Part shown: positions 1 through 5,333 of the stretch, one piece after another | Layout of the letters: each line of letters opens with the position of its first letter | How positions within the stretch are numbered: position 1 is the first letter of the stretch | Source: an uncultured Ruminococcus sp. | GTDB taxonomy: Bacteria; Bacillota; Clostridia; Oscillospirales; Acutalibacteraceae | Length of the DNA stretch: 6,798 nt | Direction: 5' to 3' | Assembly: GCA_902797065.1 (NCBI GenBank) | Contig: CADBRK010000105.1 | Span: 1 to 6,798, forward strand | The notes under the pieces: generated by a model | Told to the model about the DNA's origin: nothing | The model's database searches: none | What the model saw: the letters and a program-made list of their open reading frames with translations, nothing else | Program-made: the position numbers and the translations under genes

Positions 1-133
1 CAACGTATGGAAGCTCAAGGCTCCGGCTCTTTCGATTTGCTCAAACTGCGGCGAGTATAAGGCTCCGCACAGAGTTTGCGGCAACTGCGGCTTCTACAAT
101 GGCAGAGAAGTAATCAAGATGGAAGAGGCTTGA
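1..133 (+). CDS. rpmF: 50S ribosomal protein bL32 (C-terminal part)
   Basis: This is a partial gene cut by the left edge; reading from base 2, the last 43 codons are visible and end in TGA at 131-133. The product is bL32, a small zinc-ribbon protein of the large ribosomal subunit. The visible part carries the paired CxxC motifs CSNC and CGNC, nine residues apart, which hold the zinc ion. Before them is the family's WKLKAP stretch, and after them the closing segment GFYNGREVIK. Full-length bL32 is usually about 57-60 residues, so roughly the basic N-terminal 15-18 residues are missing. All four cysteines are present, so this is the zinc-binding form and not a Cys-less paralogue. In many Firmicutes rpmF precedes fatty-acid genes such as plsX; here a terminator and then ftsY follow. 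The identity is nearly certain. Confidence 0.95.
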   Translation, partial: NVWKLKAPALSICSNCGEYKAPHRVCGNCGFYNGREVIKMEEA

Positions 134-162
134 TTCTGTCTGCTGTTATTGGTAAGTAAAAA

Positions 163-192
163 GGGGGAGGAGTTTTCCTCCCTTGTTTTTTT
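163..192 (+). terminator. Rho-independent terminator after rpmF
   Basis: A perfect 7-bp stem, GGGAGGA (165-171) with TCCTCCC (176-182), closes a GTTT loop. It is followed directly by a T-rich run (183-192, TTGTTTTTTT). It starts about 30 nt after the rpmF stop and ends 23 nt before the ftsY start. It should end most rpmF transcripts. Since little room for a promoter remains before ftsY, it may act as a partial terminator that sets how much transcription reaches the ftsY operon; that last point is inference. Confidence 0.85.
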
Positions 193-215
193 AACGTGAC
201 AAAGGGAGTGATCAT

Positions 216-1136
216 ATGGGCTTATTTGCAAAAATAAAAGAGGGTCTGAAGAAAACACGTGATACGGTAGTCGGTCAGATCGACTCTATGTTAAAATCCT
301 TTACAAAAATAGACGAGTCGCTGTTCGAGGAGCTGGAAGAGCTTCTTGTAATGGGTGACGTCGGCATAACAACATCGCAGGCTATTTGTGAGCAGCTGAG
401 GAAAAAAGTCAAAAAAGAGGGAGTTACAAATCCTAATGAGGTTCACAGACTGCTTGAAGAAACGGTGGCCGAAATGCTTGAGGGCGGGCAGGAACTTAAT
501 ATCTCAACAAAGCCTTCGATCATTCTTGTCATCGGCGTGAACGGAGTAGGGAAAACCACAACTATCGGAAAGCTTGCGAATAATCTGCGCAGGGACGGCA
601 AAAAAGTCCTGCTTTCCGCAGCGGATACTTTCCGTGCGGCTGCGATCGATCAGCTTGAGATATGGGCGCAGAGAAGCAAGTGCGATATAGTAAAGCAGAA
701 CGAAGGCTCCGATCCTGCAGCAGTAGTGTTTGATTCCATCCGTGCGGCAAAGGCAAGGGGCGCAGACGTAATTATCTGTGATACAGCAGGCAGACTCCAT
801 AACAAAAAGCATCTTATGGACGAGCTTAACAAGATCAGCCGTATCATCGACAGAGAACTGCCCGACGCAGACAAAGAAGTTTTGCTTGTGCTTGACGCTA
901 CAACGGGTCAGAATGCCGTTAATCAGGCAAGAGAGTTCAAGAACGCCGCAGGTATAACGGGTATCGTGCTTACAAAGCTTGACGGAACAGCAAAGGGCGG
1001 AGTTGTTCTCTCTATAAAAGAAGAGCTTGACGTTCCCGTAAAGTATATCGGTGTCGGAGAGCAGATAGACGATCTCCAGCCGTTCGACCCACGGGAGTTT
1101 GCAAAGGCGCTGTTTGATGTTGAAAAGGAAAACTGA
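216..1136 (+). CDS. ftsY: Signal recognition particle receptor FtsY
   Basis: FtsY is the membrane-associated SRP-family GTPase that receives the SRP-ribosome-nascent chain complex and passes it to the SecYEG translocon. The 306-residue protein has a basic amphipathic N-terminal helix (about 1-20, MGLFAKIKEGLKKTR), an N domain (about 21-95) and a GTPase G domain with the SRP-specific insertion. Visible motifs are the P-loop GVNGVGKTT (107-115), DTFRAAA (137-143), DTAGR (189-193), TKLDG (253-257) and the C-terminal GVGEQIDDLQPF (279-290), the hallmark of FtsY as opposed to Ffh. There is no Ffh M domain and no long acidic A domain as in E. coli, so it matches the short Gram-positive type. The ATG at 216 is supported by AAAGGGAG at 201-208, 7 nt upstream. 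rdgB starts one base after its stop, which suggests translational coupling. In many Firmicutes ftsY follows smc; here it follows rpmF. Confidence 0.97.
   Translation: MGLFAKIKEGLKKTRDTVVGQIDSMLKSFTKIDESLFEELEELLVMGDVGITTSQAICEQLRKKVKKEGVTNPNEVHRLLEETVAEMLEGGQELNISTKPSIILVIGVNGVGKTTTIGKLANNLRRDGKKVLLSAADTFRAAAIDQLEIWAQRSKCDIVKQNEGSDPAAVVFDSIRAAKARGADVIICDTAGRLHNKKHLMDELNKISRIIDRELPDADKEVLLVLDATTGQNAVNQAREFKNAAGITGIVLTKLDGTAKGGVVLSIKEELDVPVKYIGVGEQIDDLQPFDPREFAKALFDVEKEN
1123..1132 (+). promoter_or_regulatory. Ribosome binding site that sets the rdgB start
   Basis: AAAAGGAAAA lies inside the last codons of ftsY, about 10 nt before the ATG at 1138. It supports that ATG over the in-frame TTG at 1099, which would add 13 residues that do not belong to the family fold and would overlap ftsY by 38 bases. 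Confidence 0.6.
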
Positions 1137-1137
1137 T

Positions 1138-1737
1138 ATGATCAAATATATAATTGCTTCAAATAATAAGAACAAGGCTGCCGAGCTTGACAGAATACTC
1201 AACCCGCTGGGTATAACGGCGGTCACGGCAAAAAGCGAGGGCGTCGATCTCGGAGACGTCGAAGAAACGGGAGTAACATTTGCGGAGAACGCATATATCA
1301 AAGCAATGTCCGCATTTGAAAAATCGGGCATGCCTTGTGTTGCCGATGATTCCGGATTGATGGTAGACGCACTGAACGGTGAGCCGGGCGTATATTCCGC
1401 AAGGTATGCAGGTGAGAATGCCGCCGATTCCGACAGGATAAAGAAGCTTCTTCATAATATGGAAGGCGTACCTGCAGAAAAGAGAACCTCAAGATTTGTC
1501 TGTTCGGTATGCTGCGTCATAGATAAGGATACCGTTATTACAGCGGAAGGGACATGCGAAGGTGTTATAGGCTTCGAGCCGCACGGCTGCGGCGGATTCG
1601 GTTACGACCCGGTGTTCGTATACAACGGTGACAAGACATTCGCAGAGCTTTCGGCAGATGAAAAGGACGCTGTCAGCCACAGAGGCAAGGCGCTGAGAAG
1701 TCTTTGCAAAAAACTCGGCGAATACTACGGTAAGTAA
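1138..1737 (+). CDS. rdgB: dITP/XTP pyrophosphatase (RdgB/HAM1 family)
   Basis: The enzyme hydrolyses non-canonical purine triphosphates (dITP, XTP, ITP) to the monophosphate and pyrophosphate, keeping deaminated bases out of DNA and RNA. From the ATG at 1138 the protein has 199 residues, the usual family length. Motifs in order are SNNKNK (8-13) at the N-terminal substrate loop, EETG and FAENA (42-52) with the acidic residues expected to bind metal, ADDSG (69-73), the GGFGYDP loop (152-158) and SHRGKA (180-185), which contacts the base. All expected active-site motifs are present, so it should be active. I chose 1138 over the longer TTG start at 1099 because the protein then begins exactly at the conserved first strand (MIKYIIASNN). 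The gap to the ftsY stop is one base, which fits coupled translation. Identity is firm; the exact substrate preference is inferred from the family. Confidence 0.94.
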   Translation: MIKYIIASNNKNKAAELDRILNPLGITAVTAKSEGVDLGDVEETGVTFAENAYIKAMSAFEKSGMPCVADDSGLMVDALNGEPGVYSARYAGENAADSDRIKKLLHNMEGVPAEKRTSRFVCSVCCVIDKDTVITAEGTCEGVIGFEPHGCGGFGYDPVFVYNGDKTFAELSADEKDAVSHRGKALRSLCKKLGEYYGK

Positions 1738-1747
1738 GGAGAAAAAT

Positions 1748-2053
1748 ATGCTGACAAGTAAACAGAGAGCCTATTTGCGTTCGCTTGCAAATAGCATAGA
1801 TACTATTTTAATGGTAGGCAAGGGCGGAATGAGCGAGCAGATAACTGCACAGGCTGCGTCTGCGCTCAAAGCCAGAGAGCTTATCAAAGGCAAGGTGCTT
1901 GAAAGCTGCGAGCTTTCCGTAAGAGAAGTCGCAGACATGATAGCCGAGAATACAAAATCGGAGGTAGTTCAGGTCATCGGCACTAAGTTTGTGCTATATA
2001 AGAGAAATGAAAAAGAACCAAAGATCGAACTGCCGAAGAATAAGAAGAAATAA
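1748..2053 (+). CDS. yhbY: YhbY-family RNA-binding protein (CRM domain)
   Basis: This 101-residue protein is a single CRM (chloroplast RNA splicing and ribosome maturation) domain of the YhbY/YqeI family. In bacteria these associate with pre-50S ribosomal particles and are thought to aid large-subunit assembly. The N-terminal LTSKQRAYLRSLAN is the family opening. The GKGG loop (24-27), followed by MSEQ, is the conserved GxxG RNA-contact loop. VIGTKFVLYKRN near residue 80 is the closing strand motif. The tail is lysine-rich (PKNKKK), which suits RNA binding. Its Shine-Dalgarno, TAAGGAG at 1735-1741, overlaps the rdgB stop codon, and the ATG follows 6 nt later. The next gene is der, another 50S assembly factor, so a shared ribosome-assembly role is reasonable inference. 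Confidence 0.92.
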   Translation: MLTSKQRAYLRSLANSIDTILMVGKGGMSEQITAQAASALKARELIKGKVLESCELSVREVADMIAENTKSEVVQVIGTKFVLYKRNEKEPKIELPKNKKK

Positions 2054-2073
2054 TAACAACCGAACGAATTACG

Positions 2074-2080
2074 AAAGGGG
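2074..2080 (+). promoter_or_regulatory. Ribosome binding site that sets the der start
   Basis: AAAGGGG sits 8 nt before the ATG at 2089. An in-frame GTG at 2080 uses the last base of this site itself and therefore cannot be served by it, so the Der protein should start MAKPIVAIVG. Confidence 0.65.
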
Positions 2081-2088
2081 TGCTGCGT

Positions 2089-3420
2089 ATGGCGAAACCT
2101 ATAGTAGCGATAGTCGGCAGACCGAATGTCGGCAAGTCAACGCTGTTCAATAAGCTGATAGGGCAGAGATTGTCCATTGTTGACGATACTCCGGGTGTTA
2201 CCCGTGACAGACTGTACGGCGAGTGCGAGTGGAAGAACAGAACATTTACCTTAATTGATACGGGCGGTATAGAACCTAAGACAGATGATATAATCTTATC
2301 TCAGATGAGAAAACAGGCGGAGCTTGCTATCGAGTCGGCGGACGTAACGATACTTGTGACGGACGTAAAGACAGGCATGGTTGCAACCGATTCCGAAGTC
2401 GCTTCAATGCTGCTCAAAAGCGGAGTTCCCGTTGTGCTGTGCGTCAATAAATGCGACAGCATCGGCGAACCGCCGGCAGACTTCTACGAATTCTATAACC
2501 TCGGACTCGGAGATCCGATACAGGTATCTTCTGTTCACGGTCACGGTACGGGCGATCTGCTGGACGCTGTGTCTGAGTATTTCCCGCCGGAAGAAGACGA
2601 GGACGAGGAAAGCGATGTGATCTCCGTTGCCGTTATCGGCAAGCCAAATGCGGGAAAGTCGTCGCTAATTAACAAAATTGTCGGTACGGACAGATGTATC
2701 GTGTCGGATATTGCGGGTACAACAAGAGATACAATAGATACGCTTGTCGAGAACAGCCACGGTAAGTTTAACTTCACCGATACGGCAGGTATCAGGCGAA
2801 AAAGCCGTGTTGACGATAATATCGAGAAGTATTCTATCCTCAGAGCAAAAATGGCGATCGAGAGGAGCGACGTCTGCGTTATCATGATAGACGCCGTGGA
2901 AGGCTTCACCGAGCAGGATTCAAAAGTTGCGGGACTTGCCCACGAGGCAGGCAAGGCGTGTATTATAGCAGTTAATAAATGGGACGCAGTCGAGAAAGAC
3001 GGCAAGACGATGGATCAGTACCGCAAAAAGCTGGAGATAGATTTTTCGTTTATGTCATATGCGCCGATGATATTCATTTCCGCAAAGACAGGGCAGAGAG
3101 TAGACAAACTGTTCGAGCTTATCAAAGAGGCTGCCGCAGCCAATGCTATGCGCATAAGAACGGGCGTCCTCAACGATATACTTGCGGAGGCTGTCGCAAG
3201 AGTTCAGCCGCCTACGGATAAGGGCAGACGGCTTAAGATCTTCTATATGACTCAGGCGTCCACAAAACCGCCTACATTTGTGTGCTTTGTCAACAGCGCC
3301 GAGCTGTTCCATTTCTCATACAGACGTTATCTTGAAAACAGAATACGCGATAGCTTTGGGCTTATCGGGACGCCGATTCACTTTGTTGTGCGTGAACGAG
3401 GCGACAAGAGCGACAAATAA
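2089..3420 (+). CDS. der: Ribosome assembly GTPase Der (EngA)
   Basis: Der is an essential GTPase with two tandem GTPase domains that binds 50S precursors and is needed for late large-subunit maturation. From the ATG at 2089 it has 443 residues, normal for the family. Domain 1 carries GRPNVGKST (10-18), PGVTRD (35-40), DTGG (57-60) and NKCD (120-123). Domain 2 carries GKPNAGKSS (184-192), GTTRDT (210-215), DTAG (231-234), NKWD (296-299) and SAKTG (331-335). A KH-like RNA-binding domain follows (about 352-440), ending in GTPIHFVVRERG. The linker between the GTPase domains is strongly acidic (EEDEDEESD, 168-176), as is common in Der. All nucleotide-binding motifs are intact. It lies 35 nt after yhbY and 24 nt before plsY in the same orientation, with no terminator between, so one operon is likely. 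Confidence 0.97.
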   Translation: MAKPIVAIVGRPNVGKSTLFNKLIGQRLSIVDDTPGVTRDRLYGECEWKNRTFTLIDTGGIEPKTDDIILSQMRKQAELAIESADVTILVTDVKTGMVATDSEVASMLLKSGVPVVLCVNKCDSIGEPPADFYEFYNLGLGDPIQVSSVHGHGTGDLLDAVSEYFPPEEDEDEESDVISVAVIGKPNAGKSSLINKIVGTDRCIVSDIAGTTRDTIDTLVENSHGKFNFTDTAGIRRKSRVDDNIEKYSILRAKMAIERSDVCVIMIDAVEGFTEQDSKVAGLAHEAGKACIIAVNKWDAVEKDGKTMDQYRKKLEIDFSFMSYAPMIFISAKTGQRVDKLFELIKEAAAANAMRIRTGVLNDILAEAVARVQPPTDKGRRLKIFYMTQASTKPPTFVCFVNSAELFHFSYRRYLENRIRDSFGLIGTPIHFVVRERGDKSDK

Positions 3421-3444
3421 TAAATCAACTGAGGGGTATAATTA

Positions 3445-4161
3445 ATGTTAGGTTTATTTTCGGATATATCAAATGTTGTAAAAATTCTTGCAGTGATGAT
3501 AGGTGCATATCTGCTCGGAAGTATAGATGTTGCGATACTTGTCACAAAGATATTTACCGGCAAGGATATTCGCACAATGGGCAGCGGCAACGCAGGTTTC
3601 ACCAATGTAATGAGGTCTGTCGGCAAGCTTGCGGGGGCGCTCACGTTTATCGGAGATTTTCTGAAATGTGCGATCGCCGTAGTATTAGGCGGAATTGTGT
3701 TTTCTACAATGACGTCCGACACGGCAAATGCAGCCGAGATCGCAGGATATGGAAAGTACCTTGCGGGAATGTGCTGCTTTCTGGGACATATCTTCCCGAT
3801 ATACTTTAAGTTCAAAGGCGGCAAGGGTATCGTTACAATGGCTGCGCTTGCGGCGGTTATCAACATCTATGTTTTCCTCATATCTATCGCCACTTTTATC
3901 GTTACGTTCCTTATTACAAAGATCGTATCCATAAGTTCGATACTTGGTTCATGCATGCTTGTTATCTCAACGTTTTTGGTAACGTATTTCTATAATTACA
4001 AACACCTCGGCGCAGTGTCGTTTGAATATGTGGTTACTGTATCTATACTTACACTGGCGATCTCTGCAACAACGATCATCAAGCATAAGGATAATATCAA
4101 GCGTTTGCTGAAGGGCGAGGAAAAGAAGCTTACGCTTAAAAAGAGTAAATCGACGAATTAA
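3445..4161 (+). CDS. plsY: Acyl-phosphate:glycerol-3-phosphate acyltransferase PlsY
   Basis: PlsY is an integral membrane enzyme that moves the acyl group from acyl-phosphate (made by PlsX) to glycerol-3-phosphate, giving lysophosphatidic acid, the first step of phospholipid synthesis in most bacteria. The 238-residue protein is mostly hydrophobic, with several membrane segments (about 11-28, 60-85, 100-120, 128-152, 155-177, 188-208). Family motifs are GSGNAGFTN (46-54), GDFLKC (70-75), the GHIFP stretch (114-118) and FKGGKGIVT (123-131). The C-terminal HKDNIKRLLKGEE (214-226) is also typical. Against the usual forms, motif 1 has Phe where Ala is common, and the motif-2 Gly after Lys is Cys. 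The length is some 20-40 residues above many PlsY proteins, partly because of a lysine-rich tail. GAGGGG at 3431-3436 lies 8 nt before the ATG. It is the last gene of the operon, before a strong terminator. Confidence 0.93.
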   Translation: MLGLFSDISNVVKILAVMIGAYLLGSIDVAILVTKIFTGKDIRTMGSGNAGFTNVMRSVGKLAGALTFIGDFLKCAIAVVLGGIVFSTMTSDTANAAEIAGYGKYLAGMCCFLGHIFPIYFKFKGGKGIVTMAALAAVINIYVFLISIATFIVTFLITKIVSISSILGSCMLVISTFLVTYFYNYKHLGAVSFEYVVTVSILTLAISATTIIKHKDNIKRLLKGEEKKLTLKKSKSTN

Positions 4162-4168
4162 AAAAATC

Positions 4169-4205
4169 AAAAGCTGCCGCATTTTTGCTTTGCGGCAGCC
4201 CTTTT
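4169..4205. terminator. Bidirectional intrinsic terminator between plsY and azlD
   Basis: A perfect 9-bp stem, GCTGCCGCA (4173-4181) with TGCGGCAGC (4191-4199), closes a 9-nt loop. On the + strand it is followed by CCTTTTGTTTT, and on the - strand by TTTTGATTTTTT. It lies between the stop codons of two converging genes (plsY at 4161, azlD at 4222), so one hairpin can end both transcripts. The T-run is better on the - strand than on the + strand. Confidence 0.88.
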
Positions 4206-4221
4206 GTTTTGTGTATGCTTT

Positions 4222-4524
4222 TCAGAGAATTATAAGCCCGGTGACAAACGCCGCAGCCGAAGCCGATATGGCGACGACTATAAGCGGCAGATCAAAATAC
4301 GCAAGTATCAGCGCCGCCGCAGTTCCCACCGCTGCGGTGACTGTATTGCCCGTGCTGTAGAATATAGCCGGGAATGTCATTGCGCTGAGTACCGCATACG
4401 GAACGTAATACAGGAAGCTTTTGAGGAATTTTGATTTGATCTTTTTTGTAAAGAACGCAAACGGTATCATTCGTATGGCGTACGTTACGCCTGCCATAAC
4501 GGTTATGTATATTGCGATACTCAT
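4222..4524 (-). CDS. azlD: AzlD-family small subunit of a branched-chain amino acid exporter
   Basis: AzlD proteins are small membrane partners of AzlC; together they export branched-chain amino acids, and in Bacillus subtilis the pair is linked to resistance to the leucine analogue 4-azaleucine. This 100-residue protein is almost entirely hydrophobic, with about three to four membrane segments (about 2-20, 37-56, 60-77, 79-99). The family's conserved TYAIRMIPF (14-22) and LYYVPYAVLSAM (38-49) are visible. The ATG overlaps the azlC stop codon in ATGA (4524-4521), and a full Shine-Dalgarno lies 10 nt upstream inside azlC, so the two proteins are made together. The gene ends two bases inside a T-rich stretch before the shared terminator. 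Family assignment is firm; the exact amino acid substrate is inferred. Confidence 0.88.
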   Translation of the reverse strand: MSIAIYITVMAGVTYAIRMIPFAFFTKKIKSKFLKSFLYYVPYAVLSAMTFPAIFYSTGNTVTAAVGTAAALILAYFDLPLIVVAISASAAAFVTGLIIL

Positions 4525-5222
4525 TCTTCATCGTCCTCCTTCGGGAAAATCAACGCTGCGACCGCCGCAGAGATAATTGCGCATATGATAACCGACAGAC
4601 CGCCCGAAAGTGATTTTATCAGATATTTGCATACAACGCTCAGCGCTGCCGCCGTTATTACCGTGAACAGAACGCTTTTGTGTTTGCGCGCAGGCGGAAT
4701 GATAACCGCCACGAACATACCGTAAAGCATAAGTCCGAGTGCGGCAGTTACGCCGGATGGCAGAAGCTGCCCTGCGTACGCCCCAAGGAACGTTCCCGAC
4801 GTCCAGCCGAGCGTCGATATTATTATCACGCCGTACATGTAATTAGGCGTTACCTCTCCGTCTTTTGCCGAGCATACCGCAAATATCTCGTCGGTAATGC
4901 CGTAAGCCGCCAGCAGCCTGTGACGGAATGTGAATTTACCGCTCAGCTTCTGCGACAGAGATATAGCCATCAGCGCATAGCGTATGTTTATCACAAACTG
5001 AACCGCCGCCATTTCGATAAGAGTGCCTTTTGCGGCTATTATGTCAACTCCGGCAGCCTGCCCCGCCGATGTGAGATTGGTAAGCGAGATCATAAACGCT
5101 TCAAACACCGACAGCCCCAGACTTGATGCCAGAATCCCGAACCCGAACGATACCGATAAATAACCCAGACCTATGGGTATTCCGCTGATAAGTCCGTTTA
5201 CAAAATCAGATTTCTTTTTCAT
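4521..5222 (-). CDS. azlC: AzlC-family large subunit of a branched-chain amino acid exporter
   Basis: AzlC is the main membrane subunit of the AzlCD exporter for branched-chain amino acids. From the ATG at 5222 it has 233 residues, the usual family length. The N-terminal GIPIGLGYLSVSFGFGILA (14-32) is the family signature. Further family features are the TSAGQAA segment (51-57), FVINIRYALMAISL (76-89, the conserved N-x-R-x-x-L region) and YGITDEIFAV (107-116). About six to seven membrane segments are visible, and the C-terminus is short and acidic (PKEDDEE). I chose 5222 over the in-frame TTG at 5264 because MKKKSDFVNG fits the family and GGGAG lies 8 nt upstream, while the -10 box of the proposed promoter overlaps the TTG. 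It overlaps azlD by four bases. No regulator gene is adjacent. Substrate is inferred from the family. Confidence 0.91.
   Translation of the reverse strand: MKKKSDFVNGLISGIPIGLGYLSVSFGFGILASSLGLSVFEAFMISLTNLTSAGQAAGVDIIAAKGTLIEMAAVQFVINIRYALMAISLSQKLSGKFTFRHRLLAAYGITDEIFAVCSAKDGEVTPNYMYGVIIISTLGWTSGTFLGAYAGQLLPSGVTAALGLMLYGMFVAVIIPPARKHKSVLFTVITAAALSVVCKYLIKSLSGGLSVIICAIISAAVAALIFPKEDDEE
4535..4541 (-). promoter_or_regulatory. Strong ribosome binding site for azlD inside azlC
   Basis: On the - strand, AAGGAGG lies 10 nt before the azlD ATG. It is built into the codons for the last residues of AzlC (Lys-Glu-Asp-Asp-Glu-Glu), so the acidic AzlC tail partly reflects this embedded signal. Confidence 0.75.
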
Positions 5223-5230
5223 GATAGATA

Positions 5231-5237
5231 CTCCCGT
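5231..5237 (-). promoter_or_regulatory. Ribosome binding site that sets the azlC start
   Basis: On the - strand, ACGGGAG lies 8 nt before the ATG at 5222. This favours that start over the TTG 42 bases further upstream. Confidence 0.6.
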
Positions 5238-5255
5238 GTAAATATTGCCTTTACT

Positions 5256-5284
5256 ACTATACAATATCAGGCGTATTTTTGCAA
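5256..5284 (-). promoter_or_regulatory. Sigma-A-type promoter of azlCD
   Basis: On the - strand, a TTGCAA -35 box (5284-5279) and a TATAGT -10 box (5261-5256) are separated by exactly 17 nt. The -35 matches four of six consensus bases and the -10 five of six. Transcription would begin near 5249, giving a leader of about 25-30 nt that holds the azlC ribosome binding site. This would let azlCD be expressed apart from the symporter gene upstream. No clear operator palindrome was seen around it. Confidence 0.65.
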
Positions 5285-5333
5285 GGGGATTTGATTTTTT
5301 TGATCTATCGAACTACTCTTTTTATGCAATAGA

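Noticed and set aside
130..158. TTGATT, 17 nt, TAAGTA as a promoter for ftsY.
   Set aside because: Both boxes are weak, and the start would fall at the foot of the terminator hairpin; kept only as a remark in the findings.
504..1331. A 275-codon open frame on the - strand across ftsY and rdgB.
   Set aside because: It lies antisense to two well-identified genes, its translation has no recognisable family and its composition is unlike a real protein; it is a shadow frame.
3437..3442. A perfect TATAAT just before plsY, as a possible plsY promoter.
   Set aside because: It ends two bases before the plsY ATG, so transcription would start inside the gene and miss the ribosome binding site; no good -35 was seen.
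4680..5126. A 148-codon + strand frame across azlC.
   Set aside because: The translation is Arg- and Tyr-rich, with no recognisable motif, and it is fully antisense to azlC.
5304..5333. A hairpin (TCTATTG with CGATAGA on the - strand) right after the symporter stop, as a possible terminator.
   Set aside because: The stem is short, AT-rich and contains a wobble pair, the loop is 16 nt, and an A-run instead of a T-run follows on the - strand.
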